A stretch of DNA of 43,743 nt. Source: WRKB01 sp031551145 (GTDB lineage: Bacteria > Desulfobacterota > Desulfovibrionia > Desulfovibrionales > Desulfovibrionaceae). Both the position numbers and the translations under genes were made by a program. Positions 24,809 through 34,140 of the stretch are shown in pieces. The stretch is taken from positions 1 through 43,743 of the forward strand of contig JAVBNZ010000072.1 of assembly GCA_031551145.1 (NCBI GenBank), given 5' to 3'. The notes under the pieces were generated by a model. That model was not told where the DNA came from and searched no databases. It was given only the letters and a program-made list of their open reading frames with translations. How positions within the stretch are numbered: the first letter of the stretch is position 1; every line of letters begins with the position of its first letter.

Positions 24809-25783
24809 TTATTTCTTCACGGCCGGATATACCCAACGGTAATTTTCATTGACGGAAAACTGCGGCTTATAGTGCCGCAAACGTGAATGTGACATAACCA
24901 GATTACTCAAATTATCAAGTATATATGCGTCATTGTCCAGATACACGGCCAGCACGGCGTGGGCAAGGTTGCGGATGGTATCCACAAGCACGACGATACG
25001 CATGCTGTCCGGATCCACGCCGAGCTGCCTGAGCGCGTAATACTTTATAATTGCATAGTCTTCACAGTCTCCGGATTTTTCCATGAACTCCCGCGTGGTG
25101 GCCCAGTAATCCAGAACGCCGTAGGCTTCCATATCCAGGCGGTAGGGCCAGCGGTTGAAAAACCTGTTCACCTCGACAAGCTGCTCCATGGGCTTTACGC
25201 CCTTGAGCCTGCCGCGCAGGGCGGGCCAGCCGGAAGCCGGTCCCCTGGGGTTGTCGAGTCCCGGATTTTTGCGCTCCGCCGCGACCACGCGCTCCCACTG
25301 CGGCGTATCCTTGAGCTTGCTGCGGAACTCGAAGGGCGCGCCGAACAGCTTTACCCTTGCGCCCGTTCCCCGGTTTTTTTCCCATGTGCCCTTCTCCGCC
25401 GCCGGAGCCGCCGGAGCGCCTTCGCCGTCGGCCGCGCTCGGCGGGGCCTGCTCTTCCGCCGCGGGCTCCGCCGGATCATCCCGGGCGGATTCGCTCTTTT
25501 TCACAACCGGCGCGGGACTCTGAGGAACGGATCGCGCCGGGGGCGGAGACTGCACCCGCGGCGGAGGCTGCGCCGCGCCGAGCGGAGAATTTTTCGGCAG
25601 CACGATCTGCCCCGGCCGGGGAGACTGCGCCGCCGCGAAAACAACCTCCTCCCGCAACGCGGCCGTCACGGACATCAACAGGAACGCGCACGCGCCGACG
25701 AGTGTCGCGAACATGCCCGCGCGGCACAAAAACATGCCCGCGGCCGGCCGACGCCGCCGCGACGCCCTTTCGTCGTCCGCCAT
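24809..25783 (-). CDS. LapG-like periplasmic cysteine protease (BTLCP, peptidase C93)
   Basis: The 324-residue protein has an N-terminal membrane or signal segment (about 19-48), then a Pro/Ala/Glu-rich linker to about residue 125. The bacterial transglutaminase-like cysteine proteinase domain follows, with catalytic Cys239 in SGDCEDYAIIKYYAL, His275 in NLAHAVLAV and Asp near 290 in YILDNLSN. The acidic residues next to the Cys fit the calcium site of LapG. LapG-type enzymes clip an N-terminal di-alanine region of a giant RTX adhesin and so release biofilm cells. The ATG at 25783 overlaps the hlyD stop (TGATG); a TTG at 25786 is less likely. Confidence 0.88.
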   Translation of the reverse strand: MADDERASRRRRPAAGMFLCRAGMFATLVGACAFLLMSVTAALREEVVFAAAQSPRPGQIVLPKNSPLGAAQPPPRVQSPPPARSVPQSPAPVVKKSESARDDPAEPAAEEQAPPSAADGEGAPAAPAAEKGTWEKNRGTGARVKLFGAPFEFRSKLKDTPQWERVVAAERKNPGLDNPRGPASGWPALRGRLKGVKPMEQLVEVNRFFNRWPYRLDMEAYGVLDYWATTREFMEKSGDCEDYAIIKYYALRQLGVDPDSMRIVVLVDTIRNLAHAVLAVYLDNDAYILDNLSNLVMSHSRLRHYKPQFSVNENYRWVYPAVKK

Positions 25784-27111
25784 CAACGCTCCCGCAGCGC
25801 GTTTTGCTTGGCCTTGAGAATGGGCTTGAGCAGGTAATCGAGAACCGTTTTCTTGCCCGTCAAAATGTCCACGGAAGCCGTCATGCCGGGAATGATGGGC
25901 AGATTCTCTCCCTTGTAGGTAATGGCGTTCTTGCGGGTGCGCAGCTTGACGAGATAGTAGGTCTCGCCCTTCTTGTCCTCGATCGTGTCCGCGCTGATCT
26001 GCTCCACGTTGCCTTCCAGGCCGCCGTATATGGAGAAGTCGTAGGCGGAAATCTTCACCATGGCCTTCTGGTTGGGGTGCAGAAAGGCGATGTCCGTCGG
26101 CTTGATGCGGGCTTCGATGAGCAAGGTGTCGTCAAGCGGCACGAGTTCGATGATCGTCTCGCCGGGCTTGACCACCCCGCCGGGGGTGTTGAGCATGATG
26201 CGCTTGATCGTGCCGCGCATGGGCGCGCGTACGTCGGTGCGCTCCACGCGGTCGCCGCCGAAAGCCAGGGTTTCGCGGATGGAGTTGAGTTCCAGACGGC
26301 GTTTGTTGATTTCTTCCTGAATGTGCGAGGACATTTCGGATTTGCGCTGGGTAAGACGTTCCTGCAGTTCCTGCACCCCGCTGCGCGCGCGGGCGATGGA
26401 CTGGGCCACCCCGGCCACGTCGCCCTGAAGGGTGGCCACCTGTTGCTCCAGCTTAAGGTAGTCCACGCGGGAAAAGGTGCCCTTGAGCATGAGGGGCCGC
26501 GCGATGTTGCGCTGCTCCATGACCAGGCGCAGGTTTTCCTCAAGCTGGCCGCGCCGGGCCTGGGCCTCCTGCACTTCGTTGTTCTTCTGGTCGAGCTGGG
26601 CCTGAAGGGCGCGCAATTCGCCCTCGAACTGGGTTTTGCGCGCGTTGTAGAGGGCGAGCTGGTCGGTCACCACCTGGAGATATTCCTGCTCCATGGCCTT
26701 GGGAAAGACCAGCGCCCTGCCGTCGCGCTCGGCTTCCAGGCGCAGAATGGCCGCTTCGGCCTCGGCCTGTTTGTTCAGGTTGTCGCGCACGGTGCTTCTG
26801 GCCTGTTCGTTGGACAGGCGGGCCAGCACCTGATCCCGTTCCACAACCTGGTTTTCGGCAACCAGCATTTCGGAAAGAATGCCGCCCTCAAGGTTCTGTA
26901 TTTCCTGCAGGCGTTGGGAGGAAACAACCTGGCCGTTGCCGCGCGTGACCTCATCGAGTGTGGCGAAGGAAGCCCAGATGACGAAGACGATAAAAAAGGC
27001 GAACGTGGCCAGGGAAAGCACATAGGCGAAAGGATGCCCCCTGCGGTGCAGGGCGGCGTCGACCTCGCTCATGTATTCGAGATCTTCGGGATGCTGTACA
27101 ACGGAGCTCAT
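25783..27111 (-). CDS. type I secretion membrane-fusion protein (HlyD/LapC family)
   Basis: The 442-residue protein has one membrane helix near residues 30-52 (FAYVLSLATFAFFIVFVIWASFA), a biotinyl-lipoyl-like half (TRGNGQVVSS, LEGGILSEMLV), a long coiled coil (about 110-270) and the second lipoyl half (VRAPMRGTIKRIMLNTPGGVVKPGETIIELVP). It ends in the HlyD beta-barrel. It links the ABC exporter to an outer-membrane TolC-type channel; no such channel gene lies in the window. I chose ATG 27111 (GGGGA at 6 nt) over TTG 27117. Confidence 0.92.
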   Translation of the reverse strand: MSSVVQHPEDLEYMSEVDAALHRRGHPFAYVLSLATFAFFIVFVIWASFATLDEVTRGNGQVVSSQRLQEIQNLEGGILSEMLVAENQVVERDQVLARLSNEQARSTVRDNLNKQAEAEAAILRLEAERDGRALVFPKAMEQEYLQVVTDQLALYNARKTQFEGELRALQAQLDQKNNEVQEAQARRGQLEENLRLVMEQRNIARPLMLKGTFSRVDYLKLEQQVATLQGDVAGVAQSIARARSGVQELQERLTQRKSEMSSHIQEEINKRRLELNSIRETLAFGGDRVERTDVRAPMRGTIKRIMLNTPGGVVKPGETIIELVPLDDTLLIEARIKPTDIAFLHPNQKAMVKISAYDFSIYGGLEGNVEQISADTIEDKKGETYYLVKLRTRKNAITYKGENLPIIPGMTASVDILTGKKTVLDYLLKPILKAKQNALRER

Positions 27112-27202
27112 CTTCAATCCCCGCGGCCCGCTGCGGCCGCCGCTTCTTTATTTTTTCAAAGAGCCGCCGGAACGGGGACACGCCCGCCGCCCCGCGCACA
27201 CG

Positions 27203-29659
27203 TTACGACCGGCGCACGGCCTGGATCTGCTCGCCGCGCAACGCGGCCATGACCTGACCTTTCGGCCCGTCGGCCACAACGCGCCCGGCATCCATGATGA
27301 TGAGGCGATCCACGAGATCGAGCATGCTCAACCGGTGCGTGACGAGAACCAGGGTTTTTCCGCTGATGGACTGCGCCAGGCGTCGCTTGAAAGCTACCTC
27401 TGAACTATTATCCATGTTGCTGCTGGGCTCGTCAAGAATGAATATATCCGGGTCGTGCAGCAGCGCGCGGGCAATGGCCACGGCCTGGCGCTGCCCGCCG
27501 GAGAGCGACATGCCCCGCTCGCCCACCGGCATGCCGAAACCTGCCGGATGCGCGCGGATAAAGTCCGTTACCCCGGCAATGGTGGCGGCGCGCAGGATCA
27601 TCCTGTCGTCCACGTTGGCGCGGCCGAAAGCGATGTTTTCACGCACCGTGCCGTAGAAAAGGTAGTTGTCCTGCGAAACGTAGCCGATGCGCGAGCGCAG
27701 GACGGAAGGATCGAGCTGGCGTATGTCCACCCCGCCGAGCTTCACCGCGCCTTCCGTGGGCTGGTACAGGCCGAGGCAGAGCCGCCCCAGCGTGGTTTTG
27801 CCCGAGCCCATGCGGCCGATGATGCCCACCTTTTCGCCGGGCGCGATGTGCAGGTTGACGTTCTGCATGGCGTAGCGCTCGCTGCCGGGGTACTTGAAGC
27901 AGAGATCCTCCAGCGTCAGCGAATGATCCAGATGGCCGAACTCCACGTAGTTGTCGCCTTCCGCACGTTCCGTGGGCAGCTCCATGAGCTGGTCGAGCGA
28001 TTTGAGCGCCATGCGCGAATGCTGGAGGCGGTTGAGCATGGTGGCAATCTGGGAAAGCGGCGCCATGGCGCGCGAGGCCAGCATGTTGCAGCCTATCAGC
28101 CCCCCCATGGTCAGTTGGCCGTCGGAAATGAGGTACACGCCCCAGATGATGAGCGCCACGCTGACAAGCTGCGTGGAAAGCAACGAAATCGTCATGGACA
28201 GGCTCGACATGGTCTTGCTGTGCCGGTTGGAGATCGAACTCATCGAGACGATCTTTTCCCAGGAGTGCTGCATCTGGCCTTCGGCCTGGCAGGTCTTCAC
28301 GGTTTCCAAACCGTTGATGATTTCCACCAGCAGGGCGTTTTTCTGCATGTTCTCCTTGAAGCCCTGCTCGGTCAGGCGCTGGAGGGGGAACTGCATGTAG
28401 ATGCCCGCCAGGATGACCAGAGGAATCGCGGCCAGCGGAATGACGACCAGCACCCCGCCGATGAAGCCTACGATCAGGAGAAAGACCACGAGAAAAGGCA
28501 GATCCACGAGCGCCAGCAGGGTGGAGGAACCGAAAAATTCGCGCAGCGACTCGAATTCCCGCAGGTTGTTCGCCATCGCGCCCGTGGAATCGGGCTTGGC
28601 GTCAAGCCGCATGTGCAAAAGATGCTGCATGAGCTTGCTGGCCAGCACCACGTCGGCGTTCTGGCCGGCTATGTCCACGAAATGGCTGCGCAGGTTGCGC
28701 AGCAGAAAGTCGAACAAATAGGCGATGGCTATGCCCAAAGCCAGTACCCACAGGGTTTCCATGGCGTTGTTGGGCACCACGCGGTCGTACACGTTCATGA
28801 AGAAAAGCGGCCCGCACAGGGCCAGCATGTTGACCACGAAGCTGCCCAGGATCACGTGCCGGTAAATGGGCATGAAGTGAAAGAGCGTGTCCCAGAACCA
28901 GCGCTTGGTCTTGAGCAGCCGTATTTCGCTGGCGCGCTTGTCAAGCTTGGCTTCCGGGCGGGCGTAAATCGCGTAGCCCATGTATTCCGCGGCCAAATCG
29001 CTCTTGCTTACGCCGCGCGTCTGCGTGTCGTTTTCGGGAAAGATCAGTTCGGCATGGGTTGCGTCCATGCCCGTGAGTATGCAGACCTTGTCGTGCCGCA
29101 GCAGCAGAATACAGGGCAGGTTGAGGGCGGAAATGTTGTCCAGATTCGGGCGGTACACGGTGCGGCAGTGCAGCCCCACCGCGCGGGCCGCGCGCAGGCA
29201 GGCGGAGGGATGCAGGCTTTTGCCGGGCTCGACGTTGGGCAGGGTCGAAGTCAGCATGTCCACGGAAACGGATTTGCCGTGCAGCTTGAACAGATGCGCC
29301 AGGGCCAGAATGAGCGGCGGCGCCGATGTGACGTCGGACGGGTCGGGCAGCTGCGAAAGCTGGGATGCAAGCATGTCCAGGTCATCTTCCTGCCGGAGCC
29401 CGCCCACGGGCAGATCTTCCTCAAAGCGCTCGGCGGCGGGAACAGGGGGCGGAGGCGGGGGCGACGCGGGCCGGGACGGAGGCGTTCCGGGTTCCGTCGC
29501 CGGGGCGGGGGTCGGCTGCCGGCCCTGTTCCACGGGTTTGACGCCGCTGTCGGTAAGCCTGCCCGGGGAAACCGCAGGGCCGGGCCTGCCGGCGGACCCT
29601 CCGCTGTCGGTAAGCGCGCCCTTCACATCCGTTATATTCTTCTTATTCTCTGGAGGCAC
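27203..29659 (-). CDS. type I secretion ABC transporter with C39-like domain (LapB/LssB family)
   Basis: The 818-residue protein begins with a 110-residue Pro/Gly-rich segment unusual for the family. A C39-like domain follows (about 115-250) whose catalytic Cys is missing (APPLILALAHLF), as in exporters of RTX proteins that recognise rather than cut the substrate. Next is a six-helix membrane domain, then the ATPase domain with Walker A GRMGSGKTT (about 615), signature LSGGQRQAVAIARALL (about 718) and Walker B IFILDEP. The start is GTG 29659 with AAAAGGAAG upstream. It is the first gene of the operon with the HlyD adaptor, the LapG-like protease and the degenerate HD-GYP protein. Confidence 0.93.
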   Translation of the reverse strand: MPPENKKNITDVKGALTDSGGSAGRPGPAVSPGRLTDSGVKPVEQGRQPTPAPATEPGTPPSRPASPPPPPPVPAAERFEEDLPVGGLRQEDDLDMLASQLSQLPDPSDVTSAPPLILALAHLFKLHGKSVSVDMLTSTLPNVEPGKSLHPSACLRAARAVGLHCRTVYRPNLDNISALNLPCILLLRHDKVCILTGMDATHAELIFPENDTQTRGVSKSDLAAEYMGYAIYARPEAKLDKRASEIRLLKTKRWFWDTLFHFMPIYRHVILGSFVVNMLALCGPLFFMNVYDRVVPNNAMETLWVLALGIAIAYLFDFLLRNLRSHFVDIAGQNADVVLASKLMQHLLHMRLDAKPDSTGAMANNLREFESLREFFGSSTLLALVDLPFLVVFLLIVGFIGGVLVVIPLAAIPLVILAGIYMQFPLQRLTEQGFKENMQKNALLVEIINGLETVKTCQAEGQMQHSWEKIVSMSSISNRHSKTMSSLSMTISLLSTQLVSVALIIWGVYLISDGQLTMGGLIGCNMLASRAMAPLSQIATMLNRLQHSRMALKSLDQLMELPTERAEGDNYVEFGHLDHSLTLEDLCFKYPGSERYAMQNVNLHIAPGEKVGIIGRMGSGKTTLGRLCLGLYQPTEGAVKLGGVDIRQLDPSVLRSRIGYVSQDNYLFYGTVRENIAFGRANVDDRMILRAATIAGVTDFIRAHPAGFGMPVGERGMSLSGGQRQAVAIARALLHDPDIFILDEPSSNMDNSSEVAFKRRLAQSISGKTLVLVTHRLSMLDLVDRLIIMDAGRVVADGPKGQVMAALRGEQIQAVRRS

Positions 29660-29886
29660 GGAACTTCCTTTTCAGTACGCATCAACCCTCGGCAAAGCCG
29701 CCGCACCGGACGCGCTTCGCAACGCATCCCAAAACTCTGCAAAGCGGAAAATCCGCTCAACGACAGCTCGGGCATGAAGAGCGCAACAGGCCCTTGTGTG
29801 GACGTCCGCCGGCAGATTGTATAATTTTCTCTCAAACGACAGGATGCTCAAACAAAAAAGCAAGAATATTTACTGGTTGCAATTCA

Positions 29887-29940
29887 ATCCGCATCACGTG
29901 TACACTCTTCACCGTTACAGCGTCAGTGTATCATGCGGAT
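29887..29940. promoter_or_regulatory. inverted repeat in the divergent region upstream of the secretion operon
   Basis: ATCCGCAT (29887-29894) and ATGCGGAT (29933-29940) are inverse copies, extended by TACAC/GTGTA further in (29901-29905 and 29926-29930). They lie in the 488-bp gap between the divergent ABC exporter and transglycosylase genes. The gap (29660-30147) has an AT-rich stretch near 29820-29890 and no gene I can support. A shared operator is possible. Confidence 0.35.
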
Positions 29941-30147
29941 GTATTTCCCGCAAGTCTTGGATATCTTTACCGGAGCAAATTTTTCACGGCGCACCCCGGA
30001 TGCGCTTTGCGCTTGCATGCCGCAACGGCGAAGGATATGAGGAGCCGTTTGAAAATATCGTCCCGGCACGGATGCGCCGGAAAAAACGATGTACAGAGTC
30101 TTTGCGGCTCCGGCAACAAGAATCTCCAACCCAACATCACGGTAAGT

Positions 30148-31335
30148 ATGAGGCGTATCGCACTTGGGCTCTTTTTGCTCTGCCTTGCGGTCTTTCCGCT
30201 CCAAGCGGCGCGCGCCGCCGAAAAATCCGCCGCGCGGGACGCGCCCGCTCCGGAAGCTTCCCCGACCGCCGCGGCTGTGCCTGCCGCCGCCCCCGCTCTC
30301 CCCGCATCCGTGCCCGCCGACGCGCCCGTTGCCGAAGCAGCGCCGACGGAACAGCCCGTTGCCCGGCGCGCTCCCGCGCTCGCCGATCCGCACTGGCGCG
30401 CCCTGATCGCGCGTCTGGAGGCGGACGGCCAGGCGCGCGAACGTCTGGAGCAGCTCTTCACCGAACTTGACCGGCCCTGGTCGCCCGCGTTCATGGCCGC
30501 GAAGCTTCACGAACTGTACGGCGCGCGGTTCGGCGCCTCCGCGCAGATCAGGGCCGAACCGGAAGGCGAGCCTCCCCTGCTCCCGGATTATCTGCCGCCG
30601 ACGGTCAGCGGCTATGCCGGCGCGCGGGCCCTGCTGAAGGAGCAATCCGCCCTGCTTGAAGAGGTGCGCACGCGCTACGGCGTGCCGCCCGCGCTCATTG
30701 CCGCCGTGTTTCTGCTGGAAACCGACATGGGGCACGAGCTGGGCAACCGCTCGGCCTTCTACGCCCTGGCCTGCATGGCGGCAACCCGCACGCTTGACGA
30801 GGCCCTGGAAGGCCTTGAACACTGCCGCGTCCCCCCTTCCCTCAGGGCGGAAATGGAAAAACGCGTGCGCGAAAAAGCCGCCTGGGCCCATAAAGAACTG
30901 TGCGCCCTCCTCCGCTACGGAGACGGCGGGGCGGATATCCTGCGCCTGCCCGGATCGATTTACGGCGCGCTGGGTCTGTGCCAGTTCATGCCCGCCAACA
31001 TCGAACCCTACGGCGTGGACAGCACGGGCAAGGGGATCGTCGATCTCTTCAGCGTGCCCGATGCGGCGCACAGCGTGGGCAATTTTCTGAAGGCCCACGG
31101 CTATGATCCCAACGCGTCCGTAAAAAAGCAGCTCGAAGTTCTGCGCCGCTACAACCAGTCCGACAGCTATGCCGCGCTGGTGCTCGGCGTGTCCCTGCAA
31201 CTGGCCGGCAAGCGCGTGCCCCCGGAACTGGGCATGTTCTCGACCGGTTCCCGGTGGGGAGGACGCAAGAGCTGGCAGCCGAAATTCCCCCCCCTCTACC
31301 GGCTGCCCCCGCTCGGCAATTACAAGCTGAAGTAA
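30148..31335 (+). CDS. lytic murein transglycosylase, MltB type (SLT_2)
   Basis: Counting from ATG 30148 the protein has 395 residues with a signal peptide (MRRIALGLFLLCLAVFPLQAARA), an Ala/Pro-rich spacer to about residue 70, and the MltB-like domain. The catalytic Glu lies in AAVFLLETDMGHELGNRSAFYALA, with GLCQFMPANIEPYGVD, the VDLFSVPDAAHSVGNFLKAHGY segment and a closing YNQSDSYAALVLG. It cleaves peptidoglycan to 1,6-anhydro-muropeptides in the periplasm. There is no lipobox, so it is soluble. The open frame reaches 29794 upstream, but only the later ATG gives a signal peptide; its ribosome site (GGTAAG) is weak. It is divergent from the secretion operon. Confidence 0.88.
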   Translation: MRRIALGLFLLCLAVFPLQAARAAEKSAARDAPAPEASPTAAAVPAAAPALPASVPADAPVAEAAPTEQPVARRAPALADPHWRALIARLEADGQARERLEQLFTELDRPWSPAFMAAKLHELYGARFGASAQIRAEPEGEPPLLPDYLPPTVSGYAGARALLKEQSALLEEVRTRYGVPPALIAAVFLLETDMGHELGNRSAFYALACMAATRTLDEALEGLEHCRVPPSLRAEMEKRVREKAAWAHKELCALLRYGDGGADILRLPGSIYGALGLCQFMPANIEPYGVDSTGKGIVDLFSVPDAAHSVGNFLKAHGYDPNASVKKQLEVLRRYNQSDSYAALVLGVSLQLAGKRVPPELGMFSTGSRWGGRKSWQPKFPPLYRLPPLGNYKLK

Positions 31336-31359
31336 GGGCGGAACCTTTTTCGTCCTTTG

Positions 31360-34140
31360 TCAAGCGCGGACCGCGCGCGCGTCCTGATCGCGGTCTTCCC
31401 TGCCCTGCAGACATTTCGCCAGCTTGTCGATCAACTCCTGCACATCAACCGGCTTGCCTGCATGATCATTCATGCCGGCTGCCCTGCACGCGTCAACGTC
31501 CTCCTTGAAGGCGTTCGCCGTCATGGCCACGATCGGGATCGTCTCGGCGCCGGCTCTGCCGCATGAGCGGATCAGCCTTGTCGCGGTCAGCCCGTCCATG
31601 ACGGGCATTTGGATATCCATGAGAATAATATCATATTTTTCATGATGTTCCATAAACATACGCACGGCCTGTTCGCCGTTTTCCGCACAATCGATGTGGA
31701 TTCGGGTGCTTTCCAACAGCGTTGTGACAATCTCGCGGTTGATCTCCATGTCTTCCACCAGAAGCATGCGGCAACGGCTGAACGTTTTATGTTGAGCGGG
31801 CGCGGGGGCTATGGCCTGGAAGGCGTTTTTGTCGAGAACAAGTTCCTGTATCGCGCTGATAACAGTGGAAGTGAACAGCGGCTTTTGCAGAAAGCGGGCT
31901 ATGTTCACCCGTTCCGCCTTTTTTTCGATATTGCCCCAGTCCGCAGAAGAAATCATGATGACGACGACGCTGTCGCCGACAATTTTCGTCATCTCGCGGA
32001 CCGTTTCAATGCCGTTCAGTCCCGCCATAAGGTAATCGACAAAGATGATGTCGTAAAACCCGCCTGATTCCACAGTTTTTCCGACGAGTTCAAGCGCCTT
32101 TTCGCCCGAAAGCGCCTGATCGCACCGTATGCCGAAATCGTTCATGATCCCGGCGAAGTGCTGCAACGCACACGGATCGTCATCCACAACCAGCACATTC
32201 AGGTTTTTATACATATCGGCGTCACGGGCCTTGTCCGCATCCGCCGCGGCGTTTCGCTCGAGCGCGACCGAAAAAAAGAAGCGGCTTCCCTTGCCCGGCG
32301 CGCTGACAACGCCGATCTCGCCGCCCATCATTTCGACGATGCGTTTTGATATGGCGAGTCCCAGACCGGTGCCGCCAAAGCGGCGCGTAGTGCTCGCCTC
32401 GGCCTGCTCAAAGGAGGTGAAGAGTTTTGCGATCTGCTCTTCCGTCATGCCGATGCCGGTGTCGGCAATCTCGACGCCGAGCAGGCATTTTCCGTTCGAT
32501 TCGGCGTGCAGCCTGATCTGCAGCGTAACTTTTCCGTAATCAGGCGTGAATTTGATCGCATTGGACAAAAGATTGGTCATCACCTGGGAAATGCGCAGTT
32601 CATCGCCTATGAGATTACGCGGAACATTGGACTCCAGGCCGGCGTACAGCGTGATTTTCTTCTCGCCGGCCCTGACATTGACCACATCGCAGATGTTCTC
32701 CATCATCTTTTCAAGATGAAATGGTTCTTGCACCAGAGTCAATTTGTCGGCCTCTATTTTCGACATGTCCAGAATGTCGTTGATCAGCGCCAGCAACTGC
32801 CTTGAAGCCTCGCTTATTTTGGAGAGGCAGTAGCGCATTTTTTCCGGATCCGGCGTGGCCCGGCCGATCTTTGTCATGCCTATGATGGCGTTCATGGGGG
32901 TGCGTATTTCATGGCTCATGTTGGCCAGGAATTGGCTTTTCGCCTTGGCGCTGTTCTCGGCCGCGATTTTCGCCTTTTCGATCTCGGCCACCATGGCTTT
33001 GTATTCCCGCAAATCCCTGGCATAGCCGGCTATCCTGAATCCTCCTTTATAGGCCACCCTTACCAGGATTATTTCGCACGGGAAAAATTCTTCAGCGCTG
33101 TTTCTGTGCATCCATTCAAATGTGTATTTGCCTTCACGCAAGGCTTTTTGCATTACCATTTTGTGTTTAACAGATGTTTGCATGCCGTCAGGCTGAATTT
33201 CCGGCGAGTATGAAAAGAAATTTTTTAGTATATCCGATTTATCTCTGATCTTAAAAAGCTTCAATAACGATTCGTTACAGTCAATGATGCGGAAATTTTC
33301 ATCCCAAAATGTAAAGCAAATATCAGTCGCGTCGATCATGATCTTATTGCGTTCGTCAGCTTCCCGAACAGCTTCCTGAGCGGCGAGTTCCCGGCGCAAA
33401 TCGCGCATATAGCCGACAATGCGGAAACTGTTTTTATAGTCAACCTTCTTTAAGGTAACCTCCGCGGGAATCAATTCGCCGTTCAGCTTGCGGTGCATCC
33501 ACTTGAACGTAAGCGGCCCGTCTTCTTTGAGCGCTCTGCGTATGTATTCGTCGGCAAGCGCATGCGAAAACCTGCCGTCGGGCTGTACCGGCACGGACAA
33601 ATTGTAAAAAATGCGGCAGTACTCTTCTTTGGTGGGCACATCGAACAGGTTGAGCGCGGCTTCGTTGCAGTCAACCATGTTGAAATGGTCATCCCATATG
33701 TCGCAGGCCAATGGGCTTGAATCAAGCATGAGCCTGCTGTATTCGTCCGCTTCCATTTCCACCCGCTCCTTTTCTTTGCGGGCGGAAATATCGCGCGATA
33801 TCCCCAGAATTCCAACTGATTTTCCGTCTTCAATAAACGGCGTTTTTACCGTCTCGACATATTTTGTTGAGCCGTTCGGATATATGATAAGCTCTTCTAT
33901 GGCTTCCGCTTCTTGTCCATCCATGATCCTTCGATCAGCTTCCACGAAAAGCGCTGCCATTTCCTCGTCGATCTTGAATATTTCCATATCGGTTTTCCCG
34001 ATCAGTTCCTCCTCGCTGCAGCCGGCGAATTTTTCGAAACTGGGGTTGCAACCGCGATACAGCCCGTCGCCGTCTTTATAAAAAATCAAATCAGGAATAG
34101 TATCTCTTATCAATTTCAGAACCGTATTGCTTGATCCCAT
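31360..34140 (-). CDS. hybrid sensor histidine kinase, three PAS domains and two receiver domains
   Basis: The 926-residue protein lacks membrane helices. It has PAS domains at about 1-125, 130-255 and 260-385. The second and third are similar in sequence (each with WMHR, a RIVGY/RIAGY repeat and MRDL/ARDL), which suggests internal duplication. His410 in MSHEIRTPMNAIIGM is the phosphorylated residue. A HATPase domain follows (NLLSNAIKF, IADTGIGM, GGTGLGLAIS), then two receivers: a first with VVDDDP and VDYLMAG, and a second with ILMDIQMPVMDG (Asp842) and KPVD. It would sense a cytoplasmic signal. No response regulator lies beside it. The gene and its upstream DNA are richer in A+T than their neighbours. 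ATG 34140 has GGAGG at 4 nt. Confidence 0.92.
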   Translation of the reverse strand: MGSSNTVLKLIRDTIPDLIFYKDGDGLYRGCNPSFEKFAGCSEEELIGKTDMEIFKIDEEMAALFVEADRRIMDGQEAEAIEELIIYPNGSTKYVETVKTPFIEDGKSVGILGISRDISARKEKERVEMEADEYSRLMLDSSPLACDIWDDHFNMVDCNEAALNLFDVPTKEEYCRIFYNLSVPVQPDGRFSHALADEYIRRALKEDGPLTFKWMHRKLNGELIPAEVTLKKVDYKNSFRIVGYMRDLRRELAAQEAVREADERNKIMIDATDICFTFWDENFRIIDCNESLLKLFKIRDKSDILKNFFSYSPEIQPDGMQTSVKHKMVMQKALREGKYTFEWMHRNSAEEFFPCEIILVRVAYKGGFRIAGYARDLREYKAMVAEIEKAKIAAENSAKAKSQFLANMSHEIRTPMNAIIGMTKIGRATPDPEKMRYCLSKISEASRQLLALINDILDMSKIEADKLTLVQEPFHLEKMMENICDVVNVRAGEKKITLYAGLESNVPRNLIGDELRISQVMTNLLSNAIKFTPDYGKVTLQIRLHAESNGKCLLGVEIADTGIGMTEEQIAKLFTSFEQAEASTTRRFGGTGLGLAISKRIVEMMGGEIGVVSAPGKGSRFFFSVALERNAAADADKARDADMYKNLNVLVVDDDPCALQHFAGIMNDFGIRCDQALSGEKALELVGKTVESGGFYDIIFVDYLMAGLNGIETVREMTKIVGDSVVVIMISSADWGNIEKKAERVNIARFLQKPLFTSTVISAIQELVLDKNAFQAIAPAPAQHKTFSRCRMLLVEDMEINREIVTTLLESTRIHIDCAENGEQAVRMFMEHHEKYDIILMDIQMPVMDGLTATRLIRSCGRAGAETIPIVAMTANAFKEDVDACRAAGMNDHAGKPVDVQELIDKLAKCLQGREDRDQDARAVRA

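Noticed and set aside
29794..30147. 118-codon N-terminal extension of the transglycosylase
   Set aside because: The translated extension has no recognisable content, while ATG 30148 begins a clean signal peptide.
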